Source: Malurus cyaneus samueli
Taxonomy: Eukaryota; Chordata; Aves; Passeriformes; Maluridae
Reading direction: 5' to 3'
Assembly (NCBI GenBank): GCA_009741485.1
Contig: CM019237.1
Span: 51,696,252 to 51,760,251 of the forward strand
DNA: 64,000 nt
Every line of letters begins with the position of its first letter. Position 1 is the stretch's first letter. Under the pieces are notes generated by a model. It saw only the letters and a list, made by a program, of their open reading frames with translations. It searched no databases and was not told the DNA's origin. The position numbers and the translations under genes are program-made. Positions 32,848-46,229 of this stretch are shown here, one piece after another.

Positions 32848-35139
32848 GTGAGAGAGCCTTTGGAATTAAATCCCTGTTTTTAGCACCCTCACTGCTGGGC
32901 CTGGCTGCAAAGGGACTTTAAGGGCAGCGGAAGAGAATGAGAAAACAAAAGGGTACCAGGAGAAGCTGCCTGTTCCATCTTCCCTCTAACAGTAATCTGG
33001 AGTGTCACTTGTTCCTGAGCTCTTACCAGTGACCTGAAACACAGTGAGGAGGATATCAGCATTAATTCTCCGCTGCTATTCTGACAACTGCGTGCCTCAC
33101 ATGGCTTGTTTGTACTGCTTCTAGTTCATTGTTTAAAAAAAAAAAACCTTGGAACAGAACAACAGCTGCTGCAAAAGAACCAAACTGAAGGAAGGCGTAT
33201 GGCTCACCAGCCACAGGACCTTGTTGATTTGAAATCTGCATTTTGAATTTTTAAATCATTTTATTTTTAAATGCTGGGACGTTTCATGAGAAAGAACAGA
33301 TAAGCCAACCCCTTTTCCCATCCTACTGTTCCCATGAGGCCCCACAGGAGAGTTTGGAAGGCAGCCAGCCTTGTCCTCTCTATCCTGCTTTCCCTTACCC
33401 ACAAAACAGAGCCCTTCACTGGGATGGACAGCTACACTTCTAATCTCATCCTGTCACGGAATCAAATTCCACTTTTCAAATATTCTAAGCTTTCCCAATG
33501 TTGATCTAGTATGAAAAAGGTTCATTATCCACCTAGAAGTAAAACCACTCTTAGGCCAATTAGCTTCAGGGGCAAACCCTCCTGATTATTGCAATCAGAT
33601 TTTCCTTACATTAAATGCTGTGAAAAAACTCAATTCAAGAACAACAGAAATAACTCAAAAAGCCACTGTTATGTTATCTGAACTCAGTGCATACTTGCAG
33701 GTATTCCTCTACAATTATTATACAGGAAAGAACACGTTATCTCTACTTTGTGAGGGTATTTATTAAGGTGGTCTGTTTGGGAAAACTTACTTGTATGAGT
33801 TTACCACTAAGGTCACAGGGACTGACCTGCAGATATTCCATTCAATTTAAGATCTGGGGTTTTGCTTGTTTGGGGAGTTTTTTTCTGGTTTAGTTTATAT
33901 AATTTTTAAAGTGGAACAAATTAAGACAGGGAAAGGGTGTTTTAGTTGGGAATAAGATTATCCCTTTAGTAGGCATTCAGTGATTGATTTACACCTATTC
34001 CAGTTTCCTACACTGAAACTATGTTTATATGGGACAAAACCTTTTGTGCTTCTGAGTTTCTGATGTTTCTCAGAATCTCCTGTATTCTATGTCATTTTAG
34101 GACTTCTTAAACATTCTGATTGTTTCTAACAACATAAAGCCATAGTGAGCCAAAAAACCTTACACATAAACGTTGTCTTAATATTCATCATTGTTACAGC
34201 ACTCCAAATGAACAGAGTTTGGGAAAATGATTAGCAAATGTCTACAACAACCACCAATAGTAAAATATATACAATTATCTTAATTTTGTAAGGCAATTAG
34301 CAACTGGATTCGTTTGGGTGCAAGAGCAAAGCTTCCCTTGTGTTCTGTGTCCTCATGGGGGCTGTGGGCACCTCATTTACAGCAGCACATCCCACAGTTC
34401 TTCAGCTGCAGCAAAATCAGCTGCTCTGTTATTCCTTACCCTGTGCAAGAGCTTGCAGATCCAGCTCAGCTGGTTTGGACAACTCTTCATGGCAAAGAGG
34501 GCGAGTGGCCAGCCCGCATGAGAGCTTCCCTTGGGATTGAAGGCAGAGCTGCTGCCAGTCTGTCCTGAGGGCAGAGTGCTATCAACTGAGAGCATTTTTA
34601 AGGAATATCTGAATGAAAGCCTGACTTGGCTGGGAAGCAGATGTATTTTTAGGGCTCTGCAGCACAGCTGTGACACCAGAATTTAATGAGTTGCTACAGG
34701 ACAGCTACATCAGTGTCAAGCTGAATTTTTAACACACTGTAATCTGAAGAAGACTTTTAAATCTCTTTTGCTTAAAATAAAACAAATGTCCCTGTTTTCA
34801 TTCGCTCTGAGAGAACTGTGTACTGAGTTGGTTACTGTTTATAACATTACAGGTCATGGGATGAGCTGGGTTTTGAGCTCTGAAATTTCCACAGTGTGAA
34901 CTGGCCCATAGCACTAAGGGCTTCCTCTCCATAAAGCTGTAAAATGTCACATAGCTGCCTTTGGCTATTGCAACTCTTCCATTAAACCCTGGCTATCAGG
35001 TGACCTAGAGATTAGAAAGCAAATTACTTGGTCATGGTTTTTCTTGAGGTCATTTTAATTCAGCAACTTCCTCAGGAACTGTGGAATTGTTAATCAAAAA
35101 GCATTTAATCTAGTGTCACTGAGAAAAACACCAATTCAT
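32848..35139. other. unique DNA, no gene seen
   Basis: A-run at 33135-33146, AT-rich 33600-34300. Three overlapping frames at 34.3-34.6 kb on the plus strand plus one on the minus strand have no recognisable motif. Confidence 0.4.
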
Positions 35140-35290
35140 TGCACTTCCAAAGTGCCTCTCAGCTAAAGATAGAAAAGGTTTTTACAAACACTGCTGACTC
35201 ACACTGCCCCTACGAGAGAAGTGTTTTTATTATCATTTTATATAAGGCAAAGGTGTAGCACTGTGTAAGTCTGTACCTGGGCAAAGTGAG
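35140..35290 (-). mobile_element. MIR-like SINE remnant, antisense
   Basis: GCACTTCCAAAGTGCC, GGTTTTTACAAACACTGCTGACTCACACTGCCCCTACGAGAGAAG, TTTTTATTATCATTTTATATAAGGC and TGTACCTGGGCAAAG align in order with the antisense MIR/L2-type consensus (GCTTTACAAACATTAACTCATT...CCCTATGAGGTAGG...ATTATTATCCCCATTTTACAGATGAGG). This is the clearest of the two such antisense copies in mid-window. Confidence 0.5.
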
Positions 35291-35374
35291 CAGACAGGCA
35301 TGAGCAATAATACTCCAGTTCCTTTTCATTTATTTATTTCTACCTGATGTGGGGAGGCTGCTTTTTCTTTTTCT

Positions 35375-35480
35375 TCTTTTATATATTCATGTATATCTAT
35401 GTCTATATATTCATGTTACCTGCATATATATATTCATAAACTCATACATATTCATTTATATATTTATAAAAATGAATAAA
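35375..35480. repeat. TATATTCA-rich low-complexity DNA
   Basis: Repeated TATATTCATG/TATATCTATG-type units over about 100 bases; a further (TA)n run lies at 35709-35719. Probably a decayed microsatellite. Confidence 0.7.
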
Positions 35481-38400
35481 GCACTTTAGAGGACACTAAG
35501 CATTGTAACATCAATACAATTGTATTGCACAATTTATTATGGCAAAGATAATAACTTGTATATATCACTAGTTTCATAGACAAACCCCACAATTCCTATA
35601 CCTTTTGCAACAGAACCTAACAAGTAAAATAGGATTTTGGAATCATATTTAACATCTCTCAATGCTTTCCCAACATCTGAATATTTAATTATATTTTGTA
35701 GTACAGCTATATATATATAATATTCTGAATTACAATTAATTATGCTACTGATATGAAGTAAAAACAGGCAAACAATTTCTAGGGAAGAATCAGGAAATCA
35801 AGAAGTTGGAAAGAAGAGCTTGCAGCAACTTGATTTTATGGGTCGGTGTATTCACATGTGGAAGTTTCATGACTGACCCCAGATTCTGGGCCTTTAGAAA
35901 GGGTAGTGCATGCAATAGAGTCTTCAAAGACATTAAAAAATTGTATCTGGGTGTGCACTTAAACCTTTATTTTCCCTGGAAGAAGCACTGCAAATAGTTT
36001 CCAAATGAAAGCAAACCTAAGATGCAAACATGAAGTTCTCTAGAATTAGATGTGTGTGGCTGTGATCAAGTTGCAACGCCTGAATCCAGATGCTTTCCAT
36101 TTGTGGTCTGGCATAGGTCTTCCTCACAGAAAGAAGATTAAAAGGATTTTCAACAAAATAAATCCTTGCATTCTGAATTATGGATATTCTAAAACACCAA
36201 CATTTTGTTTTCCTTGTTTTGTTTGTTTGTTTCAAAAATTGTTTTGTAGCAACTCTACTCACCCCTGGCTGATTCGGCCGCCTTCTGCCTTCCCCACTCA
36301 CCCAGCTGGGAGCTGAAGGATTTTTCTTCTGACTGTTTCCTTCATGTTGATGACAATAGTCATTATTTCCACATACCTGCTTTGAAAAGAAAGTCAGTTT
36401 AGGAACCAAACACACTACAACAAAAACACTCTGTTCCTTCCTACTTTTTGGAATAGTATTTTAAATAAAAGCCACATTGGGATAAATATACAGTCACATA
36501 CAAGGTCATTAGCTGTCACTAAAATACCTTTACTTTAGAGGATCAAACTCTCTCTTGCAGACTTTTGGTTAAATGGGGTTTCAGAAAGCACTGGTTGACC
36601 AAAATCACAGCTTCTCTGGCTGCCCATGGACAACATGTACTTCTCCAAACCTTTATCAACCTCTGAATGGAGATTGCCTCATTTCCCTCTGCTCTGTCTC
36701 TTTCCCTCAAGTTGGTGCTCTCAGACTCTCTGCCTTATAACATCTGCACAAGTCTCATTGCAAAAATCATCATGTCTTTGGCTCCCTCTTTTCACTTCCT
36801 ACAGTCCTTCATAAACTCCTGGCGGGAGGGAACAAGCCTTTTCACCCCTCACCCTGGATTTCTGTCAGTTCCCAGAGCTGGATTAAACCTAATCTCAGCC
36901 CTGGACATAGTTCCACCATAAAATCATCTTTTAAATTACTCCACATTAGTACTGATGTGAGCACCACTTCTAAGCAAGTACACTTGGAGATTTCCTAAGT
37001 ACTGGGTGTTGTTACGACATGAGAGCAATTTCCAGGAGTGAATCTCTGGACTTCATTTTACCACTCCATTCTATGACTCAGCCACGGACAGTGTGCTGAA
37101 ATGGGTGACAAGAAGATAAAGGGCCACCCTTAGTCATGGCTTCTTGAAGGTCAGGATGTTCTGCCAAAATCATCCAGGAGGGAATTGCTTTGCCACAGGC
37201 CAACCTGACACTTGCAACCACAGTTTCCCCGTAGTCATCAGCTTGCAGGAGAAGCAAAGGGCAGTTAATGTACTTTTTATCTAGGTAGCCCTGTTGATAT
37301 TTCCAGGTGAATCGTGCTTGTGGAAGTGTTCCCATCTCAAAGACAGCTCTCCAGATTTTCCTCTCAGCCACACCCAGAGTCTGAAAGTGCCAAATGTGCC
37401 AGCACATCTCAGCTTGGTGAGGATGTTTGGTCTGGGAAGGGATGCCAGTGGACACCAAGCAGGTCGGTGCTGCTGATTTCCTGATGCAGATCTCAGGACA
37501 CCCTTATGGATACACCCTCCTGTCACCTCTGGTCACTCACATCAAAAGTGGAAGAGGTATTTGATTTCCTAAAGTCTTTAGAAAGCCTCCTATCAAATGC
37601 TACCTCCTCTTCACGCAATAAAACCATGGCTAAACCTCTATTTGTTTTTTTCAGAAGCACTGAAGTATCCATAATGTGATTTACTTGATCATGCTGGAAG
37701 GAGGTGAGTTGTTTGCCTGTTCATATTATTTGAAGCTGTTGGCAATAATATTTAATTCCTTTCACAATTTCCATGTGTGGCTGCAGAGAACTGTAATTTA
37801 TCCCTTGATTTGCCCTTTTTTCCCCCCTCCTTCAAAATCATAGGTCAAAATAACCTCTTGGTTTTGTTTCCTGAAGCACCTAAAATACACAAATGCACAT
37901 TACATCACTGGTTTTTAAGTCATAAACAACAAAAATATAAGAAAATAATTTTGATTTTCTAATATGCCCAGCAGGTAGGGAAAGAGAATGTCAGGTCATA
38001 GTGTGTCATAGCTGAGGTTCTTCATTTTGAGTCGATAGGAACAGTTCATTGATCCACTCGGTCAATTGATCTGCTGGGGAAAGCAGCTGACCTTCTTACC
38101 ATGGGATATCTTGTTAATGTCCTGCTTGACCTCTTGCTACTCAAAAGTTGCATTTGTGTGTTTGTACACCATCATTTATAATGGCCAATATTGTAGCTTA
38201 ATCCTTCCTGTAAAATGTCAACGCCCTAGGGCAGAAAAGAAGAATCTGCAAACATTCCTCACTGCTAACTGGAAATTACTGGGCAGTTCCATAAGGAAAC
38301 TATGGAAGTCCTTGGGACAAGTTAGTCAAGCAAACCTATCATGATATGGGTGCAACTCATCTCACTCAACACTTAATTTCTGGGACAAAACCCGGGAGAG

Positions 38401-39982
38401 CCAGTGGTAAGAACAGAAAGCTCTCAGCGGTAAGAATTGGCTCTTTTACACTGAAAATGTGTGCTAAATATGTTCCTCGTCTGCAGGTTCAATTTGGGCC
38501 TGAAAGCTTAATTAGTGTTCCTTAGCAACGGGGAAACATCCTGATTGACAAAACCCGCTGGTTTTGGCTGAGGCTTCAAAGTGCTCACTTCACGGTTATT
38601 TTTAAACTCCCCAAATTCACAGCTGAGCTTTTTGATTCAGAGTGAAATTCATCAACAATAACAGAAAATAAACATCCCCAGCGAGGTGAATTTCTGAGGA
38701 AAATGAGAGGTAGGAGCTCAGCTCGAACTTTGTGATTTATGACAGCAGTAGATTTTTCCCTTTTATCCCTCAATCTAGAGAAGAAAATGGGGCTGCTTGT
38801 GTGAAGAGGAAACCAAACAGAGAGTTCAAAAATTAATGAAAAAGACTGTAAATTAAAGACAGTGAGGAATTAAACGAAACCATTTGTAGATAACTCATGT
38901 GGTCTTTTGCTTCAGGATGGACTCAGTAGGAAAAGTGAACAAACGATAAAGAAAAATCAAAATATTTTAAAAAAGAGCATAGTCATACAGTTCAAAATCA
39001 TAATACCATTGCATATTTGAAGAATATTATTCCATCACAATCAGAAATAATGTGTGGTGGCACACTTGTACAAATCTGCCTAAAGCATTTGTAATTTTTG
39101 TGTTGTAATAAAATAAGAATTATGTGTACACCTCTGTGTATTCATTTCTGGAAAAATCCAGCAGTAATATGTACTACACATGAATATTTATGAGAGTAAA
39201 ATAATGATTATACCCTTATTTAATTTTTAAACTGAGATTTTGGATATTATTAACTCTCCTGGCAGTATTAAGAGGAATAAGTTCATAATTCAGTAGTGGA
39301 AAGGACCGCAAATGAACCATAAGTAAATAGAACTGAATTATCTTTTGTGAAGATCTAAAAAAGAGAGACTAAGGGTATGCAGGCTGCATGTGAAAACCTA
39401 CAGAATCAGATATATTTAATGTGTGACAGACCACCTTTCTCTGAGTTCCCATGCTAATAATAAGGAAATAAATCTGCAGGCATTCCTCTTCCTCTGCCTG
39501 CAGTCCTGTGCCCCAGAACAACGTGACTGCATTGCAGTCTCGGGTGTTTTGGTTTGATTTCAAATCGATTGAAAAAGTTTTTAGCTTTAACAAATGCAAG
39601 GGGAAAAAAGGATAATCTTGAAACCAAATGAAGGCTGGGAAGAGGACTGACCTCCACCCAGGAAGATGTGACAGGAGGTGGGAATAGAGCAAAGAACGCA
39701 TGCAGATTATCCACAACGGCTGGCAACTCCCTTTGGAGAAGCTCAGGAAGATTCACACCCAAGAAGGAGCTGTGCCAGGCAGAGGTAGGTGGGACCTCCT
39801 GGCCTAGAGCTGGGACAAAGTACATTGTCCTTGAAATATGTGCAGGAAAGAAGTTTTGGCAAATGAGACAAACCAGGACTACACAAAAGAGACACCCAGT
39901 AGCTGATGGTACCAATGATTAAGACAGAGAAGGAAACAAGCCACAAAATCAATTCTATTCCAACTGACTCCATCAGGCTTTA
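35481..39982. other. 4.5-kb unique AT-rich region
   Basis: No gene recognised. A 126-codon minus-strand frame (37078-37458) lacks known motifs. The block 38460-38600 is less AT-rich, with TTAATTAG and an X-box-like motif. The block 39610-39980 has no CR1 character and may be an unrecognised old element. Confidence 0.4.
38517..38529 (+). promoter_or_regulatory. X-box-like (RFX) motif
   Basis: GTTCCTTAGCAAC has a perfect right RFX half-site (AGCAAC) and a left half (GTTCC) one base short of GTTNCC. A homeodomain core TTAATTAG lies just upstream. Possible enhancer; chance occurrence cannot be excluded. Confidence 0.25.
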
Positions 39983-40290
39983 ATCTTAGAATCACAGAAT
40001 GGTTGGAGTCAGAAGGGGCATTAAAGCACATCCAGTCCCACCTCCTGCCATGGGCAGGGACACCTTCCACTTTCCCAGGTTGCTCAGAGCCCCATCCAGC
40101 CTGGCCTTGGACACTGCCAGGGATGGGGCAGCCACAGCTTCTCTGGGCAACCTGTGCCAGGGCCTCCCCACCCTCACAGGGAATGATTTCTACCTCATAT
40201 CTTATCTAGACCAATTCCACCAGTTTTAGTCCATTCCCCCCTGTCCTGCCACTACCTGCCCCTATAAAAGTCCCTTTCCAGCTGTCTGAT
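39983..40290 (-). mobile_element. CR1 LINE 3' fragment, antisense
   Basis: Plus strand shows AGAATCACAGAATGGTTGGAG, GGGCAGGGACACCTTCCACTTTCCCAGG, CTGTGCCAGGGCCTCCCCACCCTCAC and CCATTCCCCCCTGTCCTGCCACTACCTGCCCCTATAAAAG. It therefore covers the end of ORF2 and the 3' tail in reverse, about 300 bp. Together with 21657 it is one of only two young CR1 copies on the minus strand. Confidence 0.94.
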
Positions 40291-40689
40291 TTGCCTGCAT
40301 TTAACAGTAGAGAAGCATCTTCCTGTCAGTCCTCCCTGGTTTCAGGATTACTATTTGGGTGTGTAAAGCTAAGCAGTTGCATAAACACTTTCCTGTCTCC
40401 AGCTGAAGAGCTTTTCCTAGGCTGGCAGTCCTATAAACGGGGAAAAACTGCTGGGACCTGCAGTCACCTACCCATGCCAGTCACAGAGTGATCTCCTGAG
40501 AATATTGAAATTATTTGACCAGTCTGGTTTGAAGTGCTCCCTAAAGAAAGGCCAAGTGCTGCAAAGCTGACTTCAGGAGCTGGATAGACCTAGCTCCTTT
40601 AAAATTAATGCAGCTGAGCACTTTAAATTGGTTTAAAATACTAAGCGGAACAATGAGTATAAATGACTAGGCTGTAGATCATTAAAACT
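40291..40689. other. unique DNA
   Basis: Nothing recognised between the young and ancient antisense CR1 copies. Confidence 0.35.
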
Positions 40690-41080
40690 CACTTTTTTCT
40701 CCAGTTCCACCTGAGCCCTCCTGTGTTTCTCTTGGTTCTATTCCTTCTAGTTCTGTTTCCTGGATCTAAGAGAGTTTCCTCTCTTGCTGTAATGCTTGAG
40801 CCCCCTCACATGACAATTACCTTCCTTGTCTAACCCATATTTTATTCCTCTTAATCTTCATCAATCAATCTCCTTGGGCACTTTGTCACTCTGTCATCCT
40901 CCCCTGAGTCTTTCCAGTATGTCAACAGCTTTCTGGGTTTGACAGACCTGAATTGACACAGTGATTTTCTCATCACTGTCTAATTAATAATTCACAGTTT
41001 ATATGAGTCTCTTACTGATTCCTAATATTTCTTTTAATTTCCTAAATGCACCAGTATTATTAACAAGTCTCCTCACATCT
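40690..41080 (-). mobile_element. ancient CR1 LINE remnant, antisense
   Basis: CTGAGTCTTTCCAGTATGTCAACAGC, CAGACCTGAATTGACACAGTGA (cf. CCAGAACTGGACACAGTACTCC) and TTCCTAATATTTC...CCTAAATGCACC follow the plus-strand view of old amniote CR1 ORF2 C-terminal copies, in which the consensus reads CTCTCCAATTTATCAACATCC...TGGACACAGTA...TTTATGCATCC. It is strongly diverged and has no open frame. Confidence 0.45.
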
Positions 41081-44000
41081 TATTAACATATAACGCTCTA
41101 TAGAGCCCTGGTCTTCCAGGGGAAGTGCAAGAAAATCCACTGTCATGCAAGAAGAATATATTTTCCTAATACAAATAAATGCTATCATAAAAAAGTATTT
41201 TTAAAATACTTTAAAGTGGTATTTTTTTATATTATCTCCTTTTGGATGTCTGCTTGTGTGCATGTTTTACAGTGTACATAATATATTCTTGCAGTAGTAA
41301 ATGTATTTAATTCACTAATAAATAAGTGAACATATATTGGGAAGATGGACACAGGGTGTGTGTGTCTGTGTTCAAGAATTTTTACTGATACAGGTGCACC
41401 TTTAAAAACCTTTGGAGATCACTGCTCTAGAAGCAAGAGGTGGTAACAAATACATATTTTTTTGTGTCAGAATATCCACTCCATTGCCACATTGCTATGG
41501 CACATCCCAAATCTCTCCTGAGCTCCCCTGGCACAGGGTCAGGCCTGCATGGCTGGGGTGGGACTGCCTTCATTCCCTGTGGTCCGTGGGAAAACTCAGG
41601 GTCAGTGGGAGACTGGCATCAGGAAAAGGTTTATAAAAGTCTTTTTTCCCTCTCTGTAAGCTGAAATTACATTGAGTTTTCTGTGTGTTTTTCACACATT
41701 TTGCACATGCAAGTATGTGCACAGAGTATAAAAAACTTGTATATTTTACATATTACTGCATTATTTCTTGTATGGTATTAGCATATTTATTAATGTCTTT
41801 TGCATAGATTCACTGAGTTTCCCGCACACATACATTAAATTTATGCAATATGCCTTACACATCTCTTTGATACAGTCTGCTTTTAGTTGTAGGTAGAACT
41901 GTAGCTTCTACATTGTTTGACATACCACTTTATCATTTACCATTTGCCTTTGGTTATAATTCTGCCAGATTTGAACACTTTGCACTGAATTTTTACCTGA
42001 TTTCTCCCTGCTTCTGATTTCGTTTCTCCGGAGACTTTGAGCAAAAGTGATTTAGCCATTTTTTAAAAAAAGAACTTGTGAAAAACAGCCAGTGTAACCT
42101 ATGCTGGAAATTGTTCAGCTTCTGAACATCTCCAACCACAGTCTGGGGAAGAAATTTAGAGAAGAGCAAGTCCCTCAAAGTTACCCACTTTTTTTTTTTT
42201 TTTTCTTTGAAAATATATCCAGATTAGATGTATTGGATATATTGGGTTTTAATACATATTTTTCTCTTGCTCAATTCTCAGCTTTCCAAGTTGTGATCTC
42301 TGAATGGGGCTGAAAGGATAATATGTAACAATAAAGTCACATTTTGAGAAGAATTTTGCTTGGATTTTACTTTCTGCTACGTCTTGACTGACAATAAGTG
42401 GACTTCTATAAGGAGATTTGGGCTGTATTCCTGCTTAAAGATTAAGGTTAATTTGTGTTTTCAAAATGCAAAGCCATTCTAGAATTGCTTACCAAGACAG
42501 CGATTTAAAAGCATTCACTCACAGAGCCGGTCTTGCACACTGCTGCGGTTACAGAGCACATTATGAATGTCACACACACCTTTTTGTATTTTTTCTTGCT
42601 TGTCATGGGTCAGCCTCTTCAACTCTGCATCAGTTATAGTAAATTCCTGATCATTTTGCCATTCCTCTTTTTGCTTTGTTGTTGAATGAGTAGTAAAACA
42701 ACGTTCTCATATTGGTTTTTCCTCTTTCACCACCAATCTTGACTTCTGTTCCCGTAGAGAGGTGTGTACCAAACCATAGCCTGAAAAAGCAAGCCAACGA
42801 TATAAGACAGCCTATTTATATTCCATTTTCATCAAGATAATTGGGGTTTTTGGTAGATCAACCAGGGAGGGCTGAAAGGTGAGATATTCCAATGTTTTTT
42901 CTGACTTATTTAAGATTTGAAAGATAGCTACTAATCACCACCACCAAATTCCAGCTTTTTTACTTCAGCCTTTAAAATCCATTTCCAGCTTTTAAATATA
43001 TTTAGGGTAAAGTTATCATCTAAGAGCCTTAAAATTCTGTGGTTCCAATAAAACAAGCTCGTCAAAGAAGGAGAGAAAAGAGGACCAAGTATGGCCAAAC
43101 TGAGATAGAAGAGGAGAAAAGGTGAGACTGAAAGTTAATATTCACTCAGTAGTTTGTGAATTGGTGCCTCAGGGAAGCTGTGTGATTTACACTGCTTTTG
43201 AAAATCACAGATCTTTTCCATGTTCTCTCTAGCTCGAGTTTATCCAGCTAAAATGACCAAAACCACAATTACCACTGGATAACTCTGGGGTAAAAAATTT
43301 ATCCTGGGATCTTTTCATCCCCAAATTAACAGAACTTTGCCTAAAAATACACAGCAGTGTTGCCAAGGCAATGGCAGTTCCTAGCTGGGCAGCCTTGGAC
43401 TGGTTTGTTCATGGTCACAGCATGGGGAAGGAGGGCTGGGGGCTGCTCTCAGCAATCTCCTGGTTTTCCCCAGTCCTTCAGATCCTCATAATCAACATCC
43501 ACACTGAAGCAAGGGTAATTAACAGAGAGACATCACAAGATTCCTTTTGCTTGATTCAACAAGGACTTGAACAATATGGTCCCAAATCATCGGAAGGAAG
43601 TCCAGTGACAGAGCTACCCCTGGACAAAGGTGGCCATTTGGCTCTCACTTGACCACTGGGCTCACAAGCAATGGTAGCGCAGTCAAGACTTGTCCTAAAT
43701 CCCACCAGGTCCTCCCAAAGAAAACCTGAGGGAGGTTTGTGAAGCACTGGAGCATCTGTTGCTCAAACATGCCATGATTAAAGACAAAAGGGCTCTTGGA
43801 TATTTATACAATGTAAGGAATCAGTAAAACACTAGGTTTTTCTTTTTTTCTTTGATTTTTGTAACACTGGTCATTGTTTGATCTGTGACATCAAAGCTGA
43901 AAGAACTTGCAGCTTAGTCATAGTGATTATTTTGAAGTACCTTTCCTGTGGATTAACAGAGATTAGCAAAGGCACATTTTTCCAAGGTGTGATAGTAAAT

Positions 44001-44917
44001 CCTGGGCTTTTTAATCTGGCTTGCTGAGAGTAAGATTAAAAAGAGGCAGTTTCTTTTATTTTCGGAATTACCAGGGGTATTGGTAGAGATCTGTGATATC
44101 AGCTTTAAAATTCCAGTCTCTGCTTGATTCCGGATTCCCTCTGTTCAGGGAGAAGCTGTCTCCACTGAAAACTGGACTGTTTTTGTACTCTTATACAAAA
44201 GATTTAACAATGTTGTCCTGTAAAAAAATGAATGCAATTACCTGTGACCTTTATCACTAACACAGGAGCAAAAGAACCCATTATGAAAACACTTCTCTTA
44301 CAGGAGACAACCACAACCCGTTTTTGCAAATGGTATTCCTAAAGGATCTGGCATTTGCCATCTGTGATAAAATAGCTTCAGCCATTTCCTGCGAGCCAAA
44401 GCAATTCTCACTCAATTTTAAAGGAGAAAGATCCTGAAAAAAATGAAATGCTCTCTCCAAAAGTGCTCACCTTACTCTGCCAAGGTGTATTTGTGGCTTG
44501 TTCACACATCCATGAGAAGACAGCACTGCGAGTGGCTCTTCTGAGCCACCCAAAATTGTACTTCCAGATTTTTTATGGGAGAGCTCACACAAGGCTGCAG
44601 TGAGCTGGGTGATGAACAGGCTTTGCTTCCTTTTATTCTGCCAGGCCTCAATTTTCATCTTAGAGAAAGGAACCAGCACGGGTGGAAAGAGAGGCCTCAG
44701 GCCACATTCCAAACATCTACACTGGGATCCAAGTGGAGCCCTTTGCCTTGGTTCAGCTGGTGCGGTCTCAGGGAGCTGGAAGGGCTCCCTTGCTGGCTTG
44801 GCTGACACAGACACTATTGTGCAGGAATTTTAAATGCAAGAGTTGGCAGCCTGAATATGACCCTTGGAAATTAATAAGCCAGCAGAGGTTTTCTGCTTGC
44901 GTATGCTTGGTTCAGAC
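41081..44917. other. unique AT-rich DNA
   Basis: T-run at 42189-42204; short TG run at 41357-41368. Frames of about 75-115 codons at 44.4-44.9 kb overlap on both strands without known motifs. No exon called. Confidence 0.4.
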
Positions 44918-45154
44918 TGAAAGAGGGGAAATTTAAGTTAGATAGCAGGAAGAAATTCTGTGAGGATGGGGAGGACCCGGCGCAGGTTGCCCAGAGAGGC
45001 TGTGGCTGCCCCAGTCCTGGCAGTATCCAAGGCCAGGCTGGATGGGGCTCTGAGACACCTGGGATAGTGGAAGGTGTCCCTGCCCATGGCAGGGGGTGGA
45101 ATTAAATGTTCTTTAAGGTCCTTTTTAACCCAAACCTTTCCATAATTCTATGAA
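44918..45154 (+). mobile_element. CR1 LINE 3' fragment
   Basis: CTGAAAGAGGGGAAATTTAAG, GCAGGAAGAAATTCTGTGAGGATGG, GGCGCAGGTTGCCCAGAGAGGC, CAAGGCCAGGCTGGATGGGGC, GGTGTCCCTGCCCATGGCAGG and ATAATTCTATGAA. About 237 bp, 5'-truncated, with one full-length 3' end. Confidence 0.95.
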
Positions 45155-45487
45155 GCAGAAGCTGTTTCAGACCCTCCACCTCAATTTATTGCTCATCCCA
45201 GAGCCCTTCAATTATAATATTAACAGCAACATTGAGCTCACATGTTCCAGCCTTTCTCATTTCCATGGATGTCAGATGCACATATTTGTTGTTTTCTATT
45301 TAAAGCTTTTCTGGGTTGCAATGGAACCATCTGACTCCTCATCTTAGCTCCTACCTGCCTCTCTAACTCTTATTCAAACAGGCAAAAAGATACATCTGAA
45401 CTAGCTGGAGGGGAAGTAATTTCTGAAGAGCAGCAGCCCATGCACTGAATTTTTAACATCTAATTCTGGCTCAACATCAAAGCAGAG
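45155..45487. other. unique DNA
   Basis: Nothing recognised. Confidence 0.35.
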
Positions 45488-45622
45488 CACATCATTATCT
45501 GCCTTTTACAGAATAGGAAACTAAGGCAGAGAATATCATCATCTTGCCTAAAGTCATCCAAGGCAAATCCAGGAACAGAGTCCAATTGCCAGAACTCTTG
45601 TTTATGGCTTTCCGTGCTGGCT
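45488..45622 (-). mobile_element. MIR-like SINE remnant, antisense
   Basis: The best MIR match here. CTTTTACAGAATAGGAAACTAAGGCAGAGA, ATCTTGCCTAAAGTCATCCAAGGC, CAGGAACAGAGTCCAATTGCCAGAACTC and a final CCGTGCT follow antisense MIR (CATTTTACAGATGAGGAAACTGAGGC...CTTGCCCAAGGTCACACAGC...GCAGAGCTGGGATTCGAACCC...CCGTGCT) without long gaps. Non-coding and ancient. Confidence 0.62.
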
Positions 45623-46229
45623 AGCAGCTGTCCTCAGATAGTGGACACACACTGGAAGGAAACATAATTTTTCTTTTGATTTTCAGATGAGATCCTGCTC
45701 TAGTGACAACTCAATCTATACAGAAGCCCTTAATAATTCCTTCAGCAGCAACAAATAAAATTCATTTCCTTTTCAGGTCTGTGATTTGTGGGTTTCTGAT
45801 TCAAGGTTCACATCTCTGTTGGCAAACAGTGGCACAGCTCAATATTGTGACAGTACAGGGAGCTTTTTTATGTGAGCTGTGGTTGGAAAAAAAGGAACAT
45901 ATCAAACAAGGACTCTCCGGGAAAGCTTCCCATTGCTGGGCAACATGAAATGATGGACAACACAAAATGATGGACTTGTCATGCAAATGCCAGGCTTGTG
46001 CTGATGATGGACATTGACAGCTTCTTCTAAATTCACCATTATTTGTGGGTGCAAGCATTTCTGAAAATACAGACTTAACTTTGACTCTGTATCATGAGGC
46101 TGACAGTGTACTCTGGTCTGGCAGCTGAGAAAAGGCACTCAAACCCCCCCACATCAGAGAGAAACCAGAATACAGCCACTTGGACATCCTGGTTCAAGAG
46201 TTAATTCCCAATGTTTTCCTCTGTTTCAG
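45623..46229. other. unique DNA
   Basis: A small tandem of AACACAAAATGATGGAC-like units (2 copies) at 45946-45978. Nothing else recognised. Confidence 0.35.

Noticed and set aside
37078..37458. 126-codon minus-strand frame
   Set aside because: Unrecognised peptide, no splice or promoter support.
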